From assembly GCA_026692905.1 (NCBI GenBank), contig JAPLNL010000018.1, forward strand, positions 1 through 64,000: DNA of 64,000 bases. The letters are read 5' to 3'. This DNA is from Planctomycetota bacterium (lineage in GTDB: Bacteria > Planctomycetota > Planctomycetia > Pirellulales > Pirellulaceae). The translations under genes were made by a program, and so were the position numbers. The notes below the pieces were generated by a model that was not told the DNA's origin, did no database searches, and saw only the letters and a list, made by a program, of their open reading frames with translations. Of this stretch, positions 25,301 through 34,386 are shown piece by piece (the first letter of the stretch is position 1; the number at the start of each line of letters is the position of its first letter).

Positions 25301-26523
25301 AAAATAGCGTCGAAGTTAATGCTCACGTCACCGCATGGTTCAACGATGCGATTCATCGATGGAGCGACGAACATACTCGCTTCGGCGACCGCCAAATCAT
25401 TGATTGGTTGATATCGCACAAATTGTTACCAAACCAATCTGGCCAGGATAGTCCTCTCTCGCAGCTAATTTCGGAGTATCGAGCGATCGAGCAAGCCATC
25501 GCGTTTCCGCGTTCGGTCAACAGTATGGATGAACGTGAAGTTACGAGATCGGGATTGCATCTCAACATTCGCGGCAATTACGATGCGCTCGGTGAGTTGG
25601 TCATGCCCGATTCATTGCAAATGTTTGCAGGTCGGAACGATGTGGCCAAGAGTACAGGGAGCGGAAGACTTGAATTGGCCGACTCGCTGTTGACCCCAGA
25701 GCATCCACTGACTTCGCGAGTCTATGTGAACCGCGTATGGCAATGGGTGTTTGGGACTGGGCTCGTCACGACGCCCGATGACTTTGGACGGCTGGGGGAC
25801 AAGCCATCGCATCCGGAATTACTCGATTGGCTTTCGCGCGATTTTGTTCGTCAAGGCTGGTCGACGAAGAAGTTGGTGCGACAACTACTGCTCACAGGAA
25901 CATTCAGCCAATCGGGCATCGGAAATGATGATTCGAAACAGCAAGATCCAGCCAATCGCTTGCGTCATCATTATCCAACTCGCCGTTTGGAGGCAGAGTC
26001 TATTCGCGATACGATGCTTATGGTCTCTGGCCGTCTCGATGGCCGACTCTACGGACGGTCGATCAATCCGTTCCGGTCCGCAGAAGATGCAACCAAGCGA
26101 CTTTATTCTGGCCCAATGGATGGCGATGGACGTCGGTCACTCTATTTGACCATGTCGATCATGGCTCCTCCTAAAGTTTTGACAGCGTTTGACTTGCCGG
26201 ATCTGCGACTCCCAAGCGGTAAGCGCAATGTGACAAATGTTCCAACGCAGTCGCTGATGATGCTCAACGACCCGCTGGTTAGCACCCTTGCCAAACATTG
26301 GGCCATGCATCTACTCAAAGCCCCGCATACCACGGCAGAAGAACGTGTGACAAGCATGTTTATTTCTTCGTACGCTCGTGCACCAAGCCCGCAAGAATTG
26401 CAGCAATGGACCGCCGCGGTTCGATCCTTTGCCACCACGGCAGATATCCTTCATGACGAAGCCGCTTGGACCCAACTGGGGCACGCTATTTTCAACACCC
26501 AAGAATTCATTCACTACCGCTGA
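22351..26523 (+). CDS. PSD1-type cytochrome-domain protein with N-terminal beta-propeller
   Basis: Exported planctomycete-specific protein of 1390 aa. The start is uncertain: TTG at 22351 opens the frame, and TTG at 22402 gives a cleaner signal peptide (LRSLVAPILMLLCILMLARV-DAAD). Residues about 42-300 form an NHL/streptogramin-lyase-like propeller (repeats such as GRLLISTGLP, DGKVKRYAYP). PSCyt1 follows, with haem-type CIECH at residues 343-347, then DUF1549 with a second CxxCH (CAKCHDHK, 660-664), a DUF1553 C-terminal domain (NRVWQWVFGTGLVTTPDDFG) and an extra insertion with a beta-sandwich look between them. Its DUF1501 partner follows after 52 bases. The biochemical function of the family is not established. 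Confidence 0.9.
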   Translation: MVRICASRFRISEKDKFLRSLVAPILMLLCILMLARVDAADNEEMLVLMNSSGKVERYDLSSGNHLGTLLSGLPPSNTILFDPDGRLLISTGLPGGEGTVLRFDPRGDGLIETLLDIPEGYGGRLFRATGMTWYEGDLLVASQGDGKVKRYAYPSGEWKADSALASPGGITQIAIHDGRLFITDYVAQALRRASEKLDGSMSEIWAQRAPQAPWGLAFDKKGDAFWSTSANRILRFDGKETIEWTGVGGELNTPVGLTIGPDELLYAASLSGTVSVWPSDSPSSGSPLRQVGGPEMKSPISFAFSSKTPSKEFAYMPATKETADSEKLAFFEAKIRPLLIARCIECHGEASQEGGLRLDTRHAWEKGGESGPAIHPGKPVGSLLIKAVQYTDKDLKMPPDKQLSMDEVTLLTKWIRQGAIDPRQDAGSAVPPASSTWAEEFEKRLDWWSLKPLANTVPPVVAENHGSDLPVDRFILAALEQANLKPAPAAEPEVLLRRIAIVLTGLPPTLAQRETFLQQWQVDRKAAIEQLVDEFLASPHFGEHFARHWMDAVRYTDTYGYEWDVPAKGAYEYRDYLIRAFNGDVGFDVFLREQLAGDLLPQPRVHADLGINESIIGPMFYHLGEHRHGSSLAYNGVHQEMVSNKIDAFSKVFLATTVACAKCHDHKLEAVSQKDYYALGAAFMTPRWVSRPADAPGKNDTAIAKLKELRMAIRSEVAMLWRAVSLQPSSWRGPLEAPNAPPPTIEDVAYPLSKLIAANASANIDIESTWNALTAEWKAARAARIKANESFQVLTDFAQPNIPTGWVTDGDGMKHGWVDEATPLIALDGDSAIKRLLPRGYHSHSLSSKLPGALRMPPEHLVPGQFVSLKLAGGEFGGYLQMDENALLNEGVSIVNQIQPTWRTLGDTPMKGGVTKVTIDFVTSSLNPNFPARVGVIPGLPNNDLGYDKRSWLSVTGIVTHDAGGTPQDTLDAFESLYANATPKNSVEVNAHVTAWFNDAIHRWSDEHTRFGDRQIIDWLISHKLLPNQSGQDSPLSQLISEYRAIEQAIAFPRSVNSMDEREVTRSGLHLNIRGNYDALGELVMPDSLQMFAGRNDVAKSTGSGRLELADSLLTPEHPLTSRVYVNRVWQWVFGTGLVTTPDDFGRLGDKPSHPELLDWLSRDFVRQGWSTKKLVRQLLLTGTFSQSGIGNDDSKQQDPANRLRHHYPTRRLEAESIRDTMLMVSGRLDGRLYGRSINPFRSAEDATKRLYSGPMDGDGRRSLYLTMSIMAPPKVLTAFDLPDLRLPSGKRNVTNVPTQSLMMLNDPLVSTLAKHWAMHLLKAPHTTAEERVTSMFISSYARAPSPQELQQWTAAVRSFATTADILHDEAAWTQLGHAIFNTQEFIHYR

Positions 26524-26575
26524 GCCAATCGATCACGCCGCCCTTCCGCCTATTTTCGCTAACTCCTGACTAGCC

Positions 26576-27997
26576 ATGAAACACCCTATTTGCCCCGGCT
26601 CCATCGCACCTGCGTTTACGCGGCGAGGTTTTCTTCAGCAGGCCTCCTGCGGGTTTGGCATGCTCGCGCTGAACGGATTGATTTCCAGTGAGGTCGATGC
26701 CGCGCCTCGTTTTCCTGCGAAGGCGAAAAACATCATCTTTTGTTTCATGGATGGTGGACCGAGCCATGTCGATACGTTCGACTACAAGCCGATGCTCAAG
26801 AAACATCAAGGGCAACCCATCGGCTCCAGTTGGGTCAGCAAACGATCGGACAACTCAGCAGGCCGCGTTTGGCTGGGATGCCCTTGGGAGTTCAAACAAC
26901 GTGGAGAGAGCGGATTGTGGGTAAGCGACCTCTTTCCTAACCTAGCTCAAGTCGCGGACCATCTTTGCGTAGTGCGTTCCATGGTCGGTGAATTACCTTT
27001 GCATGGTCAGTCCAATCTCCTGCTGCATACCGGACGTGTTTTGGGACAAGCACCCAGTATTGGCGCTTGGATTTCGTATGGGCTCGGGACAGAGAACCAA
27101 AATCTTCCAGCGTATGTGCTGCTGAACAATGATTGGGTACCCAACGGCGGGCTAGAAAACTTTGGCAGCTCTTTCCTGCCCGCCAGTCACCAAGCAACCA
27201 TGATGCGTGCGAAAGGTACTCCTGTTGACAACATCGCGCCGCAAGAAAGCATGATCTTACAGCGGCAGAAGCTGTCTTTGCTCGCCGAGTCCAATCTAGC
27301 CTTCGGCAAACAAACCTCGGAGCCACAAGAGATTGAAGCCGCAATCGCTAACTACGAGACCGCATTCCGAATGCAGAGCACAGTTCCGGAACTTGCGGAT
27401 ATCAGCAAAGAACCCGAACACATTCAAAAAATGTACGGCGTAGACTCGACCGATGAACATCAGCGGTTTTATGCGACGCAGGCTTTACGAGCTCGCAGGT
27501 TGGTGGAGGCGGGGGTACGGTTTGTTGAAATCACTTGTCCAAGTTTCGATGGCAACAATTCGCCATGGGACCAACACACTCTTCTCAAGACCAACCACGA
27601 GAAGAACGCGAGGGTCACCGAACAATCGGTCGCCGCACTCATTAAGGACCTTCATCAGAGAGGGTTGCTGGACGAGACAATCGTACTTTGGGCAGGCGAG
27701 ATGGGACGAACTCCTGCCGTCGGTGCTATCAACGAAACCACGGGACGCGATCATCACGTGAGCGGCTACACCCTCTTTATGGCAGGCGGCGGGTTCAAGG
27801 GAGGGACCACTTACGGCGAGACCGATGAATTCGGTACGAATGCTGTTGTCAACCCTGTTACCGTTCATGACATCCACGCCACAATATTGCATCAAATGGG
27901 ACTCGATCACGAACGACTGACGTATCGCTATGGCGGTCGTGACCATCGACTGACCGATGTGCACGGCAACGTGATCCAAGATTTGCTAAGCATATAG
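26576..27997 (+). CDS. DUF1501 protein (alkaline-phosphatase/sulfatase fold)
   Basis: Tat-exported DUF1501 protein: FTRRGFLQQASCGFGMLALN is a twin-arginine leader. The mature part starts FPAKAKNIIFCFMDGGPSHVDTFD, the family's first metal-binding motif; WDQHTLLKTNHEKN and LWAGEMGRTPAVG supply further conserved acidic/His positions, and GRDHHVSGYTLFMAGGGFKG the late His motif. The fold is of the alkaline-phosphatase superfamily, but activity has not been shown for the family to my knowledge. It follows its PSD1 partner by 52 bases and almost certainly shares the transcript. The 3' end and first downstream bases resemble 34341-34380. Confidence 0.93.
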   Translation: MKHPICPGSIAPAFTRRGFLQQASCGFGMLALNGLISSEVDAAPRFPAKAKNIIFCFMDGGPSHVDTFDYKPMLKKHQGQPIGSSWVSKRSDNSAGRVWLGCPWEFKQRGESGLWVSDLFPNLAQVADHLCVVRSMVGELPLHGQSNLLLHTGRVLGQAPSIGAWISYGLGTENQNLPAYVLLNNDWVPNGGLENFGSSFLPASHQATMMRAKGTPVDNIAPQESMILQRQKLSLLAESNLAFGKQTSEPQEIEAAIANYETAFRMQSTVPELADISKEPEHIQKMYGVDSTDEHQRFYATQALRARRLVEAGVRFVEITCPSFDGNNSPWDQHTLLKTNHEKNARVTEQSVAALIKDLHQRGLLDETIVLWAGEMGRTPAVGAINETTGRDHHVSGYTLFMAGGGFKGGTTYGETDEFGTNAVVNPVTVHDIHATILHQMGLDHERLTYRYGGRDHRLTDVHGNVIQDLLSI

Positions 27998-28066
27998 GCA
28001 TGAGTCTTCAAGCGAGAAAAACAACAACCAAAGTTACGCCTTTTTGTCTACGCATGGGTGCTTAGC

Positions 28067-30955
28067 ATGACTTCTTCTTCCATAAATCCATTGCGATCAA
28101 TCCCCAGAAAAAACGCTGCGAAATCGGCCTATTTGATGGCGATTGGAGTATTTGTCAACGCATGGAATGAACACGTTTTTGCTGACGGAAATGACGACTT
28201 CTTTGAGTCCAAGATACGACCTGTTTTGGTACAACGATGCGAAGGCTGCCATACCTCTGACAAAGGCAAGATGCACGGCGGACTAGCGTTAGACACAAAG
28301 CTAGGATGGACGAAGGGGGGGGATTCCGGGCCAGCGATTGTTCCCGGCAAGCCGATGGAAAGCCTGGTCATCGCAGCGATCGAGTATGGAGAAGACGGTC
28401 CGCAAATGCCACCTTCCGAAGCGGGTGGCAAATTGCCAAACGCCGAAATCCAATTGCTAAAAGATTGGATTAGTCGAGGCGCACATGACCCGCGTATTGC
28501 GAAGCAAAAAGTTGGCGGAATGGACGAAGCAGAAGCAAAATCATGGTGGGCATTCCAACCGCTTCAAAAGTCCGCCTCTTTCGATACCGCAACAATAGAC
28601 AGTTTCCTTGAGTCAAAATTAACGACTGCGAATCTCAGCAAAGCACCCGAAGCGGACAAGCGTACGCTGCTGCGACGTGCTACATACGATTTGACGGGGC
28701 TCCCTCCGACGTCTTTCGAGATGTCGGCTTTCCTCGCAGATACGAGTGTGGATGCGTTTCCGAAAGTCATTGAGCGACTGCTGGCTTCTCCGCAGTATGG
28801 CGAACGTTGGGGGCGACATTGGCTGGACCTCGCACGTTATGCCGACTCCTGGGACGCTCGCTCCTACGGCGGCGCGGGAGATATTGCCGAAGCCTGGAGG
28901 TATCGAGATTGGGTGGTCAACGCATTCGATCGCGATCAACCCTACGATCAATTTGTTAGGGACCAGATTGCCGGGGACATTCTAGGAACCAGGGACGGTC
29001 AATTTAATGTCGAGCAAATCATCGCAACGGGAGCGTACGCGATCGGTGAATGGGGCAATGGTGATGCTGACAAAAAGAAGATTCACACGGACATCGTGGA
29101 CGACCAAGTCGATTTCACGAGTCGTACCTTCCTCGGCATAACATTGGCATGCGCCCGCTGCCACGACCACAAATACGATCCCTTTACGACTCGAGAATAC
29201 CATGCGATAGCGGGATTCTTTTACAGCAGTCGCATTCTCGAAAACTTCACTCCGCCGGGTGCGGGCGAAGAGCCGATGCGAATCGATTTGACCGAGCCGA
29301 ACATCCGATTACAGCAAACGCAAAAGCAAAAACGGATCGCTGAGATCGACACAAGTTTGACGGCCATGCTTCGGCCATTGCCAACCGTAGAGCGCAATGC
29401 GCTCGGAACCAATGGGTTGATGCGTCGAATCAAGCAAGGAGCAGACACACCCTCGTTGATGTTCAATGAGACAGACGCCGAGTTAAAAGTCCTAACGTTT
29501 CGTATTCCACCCAGCGGTGTTGCGCTCCATCCAGGTCCAACCTCATCGATTACGGCAGCCTGGGTTAGCCCAGCGGAAGGCAATTACCAGGCAAAAATAA
29601 AGCTAGTAGACACGGACCCGAATTGCGGTGATGGCGTCTTGTGGGAACTTCGTCACGGGACAACGCTGCTAGGCTCAGGGGCCATTGCGAATGGTGGCAC
29701 CGCTGAGTTTGACAAGGCTGACATTTCGATTGCACCAGGTGAACTGTTGCGGATGAGTATCAAGCCTCAGGCCAGTCATGCTTGCGATACAACGGTCACC
29801 GAGTTTGTCATCACACGTTCCAGTGCGAGTACGCCACAACATTGGAGTTTAGGCGAATCGCTAAAAGCGGGACGTCCGCATGGCGAAGACGGTTGGTGGG
29901 TGTGCGAGGGTGATGGGCAGCAACTCATTCAAGACGATGCAATCGCCAGGACCTTGGAGGCGGAGCGGACACAATTAGCCGCCGAGATCATTGTCTCACC
30001 GAAGGCCGTGGGACTAGCGGACGGAGGTGTCAAGAATACGACCTATGCCGGATATCACAATGCCCGCATTCACAAACGTGGCCAGTACGATCAACTCAGC
30101 GATGAAGTTCCACGGGGCTTTCCTGTGTTACTTGCCAACGAACAACCAAAAATCGTTGAGGGAAGTGGTCGAGTCGAACTAGCGAAATGGGTGACCAGTC
30201 CAGAAAATCCGCTAACCGCTCGAGTCATGGTAAATCGGATTTGGCAACATCATTTCGGACAAGCCCTCGCGCGAACGCCTAACAACTTTGGCAAGCTGGG
30301 TGAGCGGCCAACGCACCCCGAACTGCTGGACTATTTGGCTACCAAGTTCATCGAAAATGGTTGGAGCATTAAACAAATGCATCGATTGATGATGAACTCG
30401 GACGCTTACAAACGATCGTCGGTACCTGCGTCCAATGCAGGTGAGATTGATAGCGAGAACATATTCCTATCGCATCAGCAGCGTCGGCGACTGAGCGCGG
30501 AGGAGTTACGAGATTCATTGCTGTTCGCGGCCGGGTCGTTGGATCAGGCTCGGGGCGGGCCTGCGGTTCGCGACCTCATGGTACCGCGACGAACCCTTTA
30601 CATCGCCAATGTTCGATCGGATCGCTCAGGATATCTTGCAGTGTTCGATGGAGCTAATGCGCAAACAATCGTCGATAAACGCAACGATACGGTTGTTGCC
30701 CCACAAGCTTTGTGGCTTCTCAATAATACCTTTGCTCTCACTCAGGCCAATACACTCGCAACGTTAGTCGTCAAACAGGATGGCGATACGAATCAACGTC
30801 TTGCTTGGCTAACCGATCGATTGTTTCAGCGACCACCTACCAAATCCGAACAAGCTCTCGTATCGGTTGCTGTCGACAATTCGAATCCTATGGAATCCTG
30901 GGTAGCACTTTGTCACGTACTCCTTTGCACCAATGAGTTTGTCTATGTTGACTAA
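28067..30955 (+). CDS. PSD1-type protein (PSCyt1-DUF1549-DUF1553)
   Basis: Second PSD1 protein of the block, without a propeller. ATG 28067 is preferred to the in-frame GTG 28058. A signal region ends near WNEHVFADG. PSCyt1 carries CEGCH (near residue 58) and the family pattern GGLALDTKLGWTKGGDSGPA. DUF1549 contains RRATYDLTGLPPT and a second CxxCH (CARCHDHKYDP near residue 362). DUF1553 starts at VELAKWVTSPENPLTARVMV and includes NRIWQHHFGQALARTPNNFG. A segment between them (about residues 470-570) may be a beta-sandwich. The next DUF1501 gene starts inside its 3' end, so the pair is coupled. The two CxxCH motifs suggest c-type haem binding; no enzyme activity is known. Confidence 0.92.
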   Translation: MTSSSINPLRSIPRKNAAKSAYLMAIGVFVNAWNEHVFADGNDDFFESKIRPVLVQRCEGCHTSDKGKMHGGLALDTKLGWTKGGDSGPAIVPGKPMESLVIAAIEYGEDGPQMPPSEAGGKLPNAEIQLLKDWISRGAHDPRIAKQKVGGMDEAEAKSWWAFQPLQKSASFDTATIDSFLESKLTTANLSKAPEADKRTLLRRATYDLTGLPPTSFEMSAFLADTSVDAFPKVIERLLASPQYGERWGRHWLDLARYADSWDARSYGGAGDIAEAWRYRDWVVNAFDRDQPYDQFVRDQIAGDILGTRDGQFNVEQIIATGAYAIGEWGNGDADKKKIHTDIVDDQVDFTSRTFLGITLACARCHDHKYDPFTTREYHAIAGFFYSSRILENFTPPGAGEEPMRIDLTEPNIRLQQTQKQKRIAEIDTSLTAMLRPLPTVERNALGTNGLMRRIKQGADTPSLMFNETDAELKVLTFRIPPSGVALHPGPTSSITAAWVSPAEGNYQAKIKLVDTDPNCGDGVLWELRHGTTLLGSGAIANGGTAEFDKADISIAPGELLRMSIKPQASHACDTTVTEFVITRSSASTPQHWSLGESLKAGRPHGEDGWWVCEGDGQQLIQDDAIARTLEAERTQLAAEIIVSPKAVGLADGGVKNTTYAGYHNARIHKRGQYDQLSDEVPRGFPVLLANEQPKIVEGSGRVELAKWVTSPENPLTARVMVNRIWQHHFGQALARTPNNFGKLGERPTHPELLDYLATKFIENGWSIKQMHRLMMNSDAYKRSSVPASNAGEIDSENIFLSHQQRRRLSAEELRDSLLFAAGSLDQARGGPAVRDLMVPRRTLYIANVRSDRSGYLAVFDGANAQTIVDKRNDTVVAPQALWLLNNTFALTQANTLATLVVKQDGDTNQRLAWLTDRLFQRPPTKSEQALVSVAVDNSNPMESWVALCHVLLCTNEFVYVD

Positions 30956-32345
30956 TCAATCATTCGCAGGAAAAGTCAATCGCCGAGATGCACTGGCTCG
31001 TTTTGCGGGCGGGTTCGGAATGCTAGGACTAGCTGCCATGTGCGCCGAGTCCTCAGCCGGAGAACCTGCACCGCACTTTCCAGCCAAAGCCAAGAATGTC
31101 ATTTTCCTTTTTATGTCCGGCGGTCCATCCCATGTGGACCTTTTCGATCCGAAGCCGTCACTAAAGCGATTGAATGGACAGCCGCTGCCGTTTGAGAAGC
31201 CTAAACTTGAGCGGACCAAGACCGGCAATCTTTTGGCTTCACCCTACCAGTTTGCCAAGCATGGCCAATGCGGCATGGAGATCAGCGAGCTATTCCCAAA
31301 CGTCGCCAAGCACGCTGATGACATTTGCCTAATCCGCTCGATGGTCGCGGACAACATCAATCACAACGGTGCGTGTTTGCAAATGAACACGGGCGAACAA
31401 GCTTTTTCACGGCCGTCGATGGGGTCGTGGTTGTTGTACGGCCTCGGTTCTGAAAACAAAAACCTGCCCGGTTATGTGGTCATTTCGCCATCTCAACCGG
31501 CTCAAGGTGCACCATTGTGGAGCAGCAGTTTTCTGCCAGGTGAGTATCAAGGAACTTTGGTGAACGATCTCAAGACTCCGATCGCGAACTTAGGCAACTC
31601 ACGGTTCAATGCGACCGCACAACGTCAGCAACTCGATTGGTTGCGAGACTTGAACCAATCGCATGCTGCCCAACGGGCCGAGGACAGTCGTCTCAACGCT
31701 AGGCTTGAATCCTTTGAGTTGGCGTTCCGTATGCAACGCGAGGCCCCCGAAGCCTTTGACATCTCGAATGAAACCGAAGCGACTAAAAAATTGTATGGAG
31801 TCGATGAACCTGTGACGGATCACTTTGGAAAGCAGTGCTTGATGGCTCGACGACTTGTTGAGAGGGGCGTTCGAATGGTCCAAGTTTATCACACGCAAAC
31901 CTCCAAGCGGTCTTCATGCCAACTGTGGGACCAGCATTCGAACTTGGCTACGGAGTTGCCTAACAATTGCCAAAGCACAGATCAGCCGATTGCTGGTCTG
32001 CTGGCAGATTTGAAACAGCGAGGACTACTGAAGGAAACGCTTGTCATTTGGGGCGGCGAGTTTGGACGTACACCAACGGCAGAAAGTGGAACGGGACGTG
32101 AACATCATCCCTTTGGATTTAGTATGTGGATGGCGGGTGGCGGAGTCAAAGGAGGCATGGTCCACGGAGCAACGGATGAGTTTGGATGGCACTCGGTGGA
32201 AAACAAAGTGCACGTGCACGATTTGCACGCCACCATATTGCATCTAATGGGTATCCATCATGAAAAGCTCACCTACAACTATGCGGGTCGCGACTATCGA
32301 TTGACGGATGTGCATGGTAACGTGGTCCGCGAGATACTCGCGTGA
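30945..32345 (+). CDS. DUF1501 protein (second copy)
   Basis: Exported DUF1501 protein, partner of the preceding PSD1 gene, which it overlaps by 11 bases (23 if the ATG at 30933 is used). Leader: VNRRDALARFAGGFGMLGLA. Motifs match those of the 26.6 kb paralogue: HFPAKAKNVIFLFMSGGPSH (then VDLFDP), WDQHSNLATELPNN, WGGEFGRTPTAESG, GREHHPFGFSMWMAGGGVKG and DYRLTDVHGNVVREI. Similarity of the two neighbouring pairs suggests a tandem duplication followed by divergence, but the pairs differ in length and in the propeller, so the event would be old. Confidence 0.93.
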   Translation: MLTNQSFAGKVNRRDALARFAGGFGMLGLAAMCAESSAGEPAPHFPAKAKNVIFLFMSGGPSHVDLFDPKPSLKRLNGQPLPFEKPKLERTKTGNLLASPYQFAKHGQCGMEISELFPNVAKHADDICLIRSMVADNINHNGACLQMNTGEQAFSRPSMGSWLLYGLGSENKNLPGYVVISPSQPAQGAPLWSSSFLPGEYQGTLVNDLKTPIANLGNSRFNATAQRQQLDWLRDLNQSHAAQRAEDSRLNARLESFELAFRMQREAPEAFDISNETEATKKLYGVDEPVTDHFGKQCLMARRLVERGVRMVQVYHTQTSKRSSCQLWDQHSNLATELPNNCQSTDQPIAGLLADLKQRGLLKETLVIWGGEFGRTPTAESGTGREHHPFGFSMWMAGGGVKGGMVHGATDEFGWHSVENKVHVHDLHATILHLMGIHHEKLTYNYAGRDYRLTDVHGNVVREILA

Positions 32346-32738
32346 AAGAGCGATCGCAATGGAACTTCAGCAAGGCGTTTGGAAAAATTTCTTGAGCGAT
32401 ATTGAGAACCCCGCGGGCATCACCCGTCTTACGGTCATCGACCAGCCGTGAGACGACCTTCTCCAGAATCTAATACAAAGACCATATAGGCCCCTCAGAG
32501 CCAGCTAGGGCACAAAAAACGCCGCAAAGGGGTTGCGATCAAGGAAACATTGAGTGTAATCCGATACGGATCGAGGAATCTCCTTACCCTGGGGGCGCCT
32601 GCGTAAGTACCAAAATGGACCATTGTCTGGTAATTTCCTTATCGGATGTTTACAAATCTGTATACTATGGCTGTGGTAGCATCTCGCTCCTCTCAATTTT
32701 ATTTTTGATCTTACTTTGGATTATCAGGGAGTCTAGGA
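32346..32738. other. Intergenic region with hairpin and possible promoter
   Basis: About 390 bases between the DUF1501 gene and the second DUF1559 gene. cgtcttacgg (32425-32434) and ccgtgagacg (32446-32455) could pair with one G-U/mismatch, but no U-run follows. A TATACT at 32661-32666 is a reasonable -10 element, though its -35 (ttatcg, 16 bases upstream) is weak. I see no convincing small gene. Confidence 0.4.
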
Positions 32739-33836
32739 ATGGTTCGAAAAGGACATCACCGCGGTTTCACGTTGGTGGAACTGCTAGTAGTGATCGCAAT
32801 TATAGGAATTTTGGTTGGCTTGCTGCTACCTGCAGTACAAGCAGCGAGAGAAGCTGCACGGCGAATGCAGTGCCAGAACTCTATTCGGCAGTTGGCATTA
32901 GCGTCTCACAACTTTGAGAGCGCGATGAAATACTTTCCTCCGAGACGTCACTCGAAGGTACTTCCTTCTCCAACAACAGGTGTACTAACCACTTACTACT
33001 CCGACGCATCTCCACAAGTCTTTTTGCTTGCGTACGTTGAGCAGAGTAACCTGAACAATCTGTGGAATTTGGACTACAACGTAAACAGTGACGCACCACT
33101 CAACGCAAGTATTCCGGTGATAGCCAACGTGAACGCCCTTGCTAGAATCGGCAACATCCCGATGTATCAGTGTCCGTCTGACCCATCAAGCATGTTTCAG
33201 CCGGTTGCCGGCGGCGACGCTGGGCGATCGAACTACATGATCTCCACGGGAGCGAATTGCGATTTTCGAGGTGGTCAACCTGGTGATGGGATCTTCTGCA
33301 TGCCCAATCCGCCCTCGGGACTACCTCTCAAGGGGCCAACTCACGCAGCCATCACCGATGGTACGAGCAACACGGCAATGTTTGGAGAAACAAAACGAGG
33401 CAATTTCCAAAACTCACAAACCGGAATGTTCGACCACACGACTCACATGCTAAATGGCACGGCCTATACTACGCCTGCGGAACTTTCCGACGGAAGAAAC
33501 CTTTTGCTGTGCAATCCAGGTCCGAATGGTTCAACGTATTTCCGATATGTCGGATTGCAGTACTACCGAGGCTCGGTTAGTTCGACGATCGCTTACTCCC
33601 ACACACTACCGCCTAATTGGAACAGGAAAACGCAAACGGTAGCCACGCAAAAATTTGGCTGCGGAAACACAAGCTTCGCTCAAACACACATTCCAGCATC
33701 CAGCTATCACACAGGCGGTGCCAATATCGCTTACGCGGATGGTTCGTGCCGCTTGGTTGCCGACAGCGTCGATTTCGCTGCTTGGCAGGCGCTTGGTAGT
33801 CGTGCAGGTGGTGAAGTCGTTTCAGGAATTGAATAG
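32739..33836 (+). CDS. DUF1559 pseudopilin-like protein (second copy)
   Basis: Paralogue of the gene at the window's start. [20 protein letters not shown] is the prepilin cleavage site and helix, followed by [20 protein letters not shown]. The C-terminal part shows [12 protein letters not shown], an exact H-X9-DG motif, then GSRAGGEVV. Length (365 aa) is normal. An aggga at 32726-32730 and an agga just before the ATG act as ribosome-binding sequence. The lipoprotein gene begins one base after its stop codon, so the two are an operon. The membrane or surface role is unknown. Confidence 0.93.
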   Translation: MVRKGHHRGFTLVELLVVIAIIGILVGLLLPAVQAAREAARRMQCQNSIRQLALASHNFESAMKYFPPRRHSKVLPSPTTGVLTTYYSDASPQVFLLAYVEQSNLNNLWNLDYNVNSDAPLNASIPVIANVNALARIGNIPMYQCPSDPSSMFQPVAGGDAGRSNYMISTGANCDFRGGQPGDGIFCMPNPPSGLPLKGPTHAAITDGTSNTAMFGETKRGNFQNSQTGMFDHTTHMLNGTAYTTPAELSDGRNLLLCNPGPNGSTYFRYVGLQYYRGSVSSTIAYSHTLPPNWNRKTQTVATQKFGCGNTSFAQTHIPASSYHTGGANIAYADGSCRLVADSVDFAAWQALGSRAGGEVVSGIE

Positions 33837-33837
33837 C

Positions 33838-34230
33838 ATGAAAAACTTTATCTCCTGTTTGATTGTTTGTTTCGCGGGATTTGCGGCTGGAGGTTGCTCG
33901 TCTTCCCCTTCGTCCGTTCCTGCGGTTCCCGGTGGGGTTTCGGAAGCGCTCGCTGACACGCAAGCATTGATTTTGGAGTCTACTTACGGCGGTGCTCCGC
34001 TGAAAAGCGCTAAGGACTTAGATCAATACGAAAGTCGCTTTCCCAAGGCCATCGCCGCATTGAAAAGTGGCGAGGTGAAGATGGTTTGGGGCAAGCAGAT
34101 CCAGGACAATGCCTCATCCCCTCAAGTCATCTCGTATGAGGCTAAGGCGGAATCAGGTGAGGGATGGGCGGTTAAGGAAGATGGAAAATTTCATAAAGTT
34201 TCGGCTTCGGATCTGCCGCCAAAGAAGTAG
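33838..34230 (+). CDS. Small lipoprotein paired with DUF1559
   Basis: The ATG at 33838 follows the DUF1559 stop by one base. MKNFISCLIVCFAGFAAGGC is a lipoprotein signal with the acylated Cys at residue 20. The remaining 110 residues are soluble and hydrophilic (SLDQYESRFPKAIAALKSGE-like region, VKMVWGKQIQDNASSPQVIS). A short lipoprotein or membrane protein following a DUF1559 gene also occurs at the window's start, so a working pair is likely. No catalytic motif is seen. A strong terminator follows 20 bases after the stop. Confidence 0.85.
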   Translation: MKNFISCLIVCFAGFAAGGCSSSPSSVPAVPGGVSEALADTQALILESTYGGAPLKSAKDLDQYESRFPKAIAALKSGEVKMVWGKQIQDNASSPQVISYEAKAESGEGWAVKEDGKFHKVSASDLPPKK

Positions 34231-34249
34231 TCTCATTGAGACCCATATC

Positions 34250-34282
34250 AAAGGAACAACCGAGTCGGTTGTTCCTTTTTTT
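34250..34282 (+). terminator. Rho-independent terminator
   Basis: aaaggaacaaccg (34250-34262) pairs perfectly with cggttgttccttt (34266-34278) around a 3-base loop (agt), and is followed by a run of T to 34282. It ends the DUF1559-lipoprotein operon. Confidence 0.92.
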
Positions 34283-34340
34283 GACTCAGCAGCACAGCCC
34301 AGGCGGAGCTTAGGAATGGGCCAAGAAAGCAGACGACATC

Positions 34341-34380
34341 CATTGCTAAGCAGTTCGGCATGAGTCTTTAAGTGAAACAA
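34341..34380. repeat. Partial copy of the sequence at 27981-28020
   Basis: Aligned without gaps, 31 of 40 bases match 27981-28020, which is the 3' end and downstream flank of the first DUF1501 gene (shared pieces ttgctaagca and ggcatgagtctt). No coding frame is evident here. It may be a fragment left by a duplication or another dispersed repeat. Confidence 0.5.
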
Positions 34381-34386
34381 ACCTTT

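Noticed and set aside
28067-30955. Recent duplication of the two neighbouring PSD1/DUF1501 pairs
   Set aside because: The pairs share motifs but differ widely in length, inserts and propeller, so a recent tandem duplication is not supported.
32425-32455. Terminator after the PSD1/DUF1501 block
   Set aside because: A 10-base near-perfect stem is present, but it lacks a U-run and has an 11-base loop.
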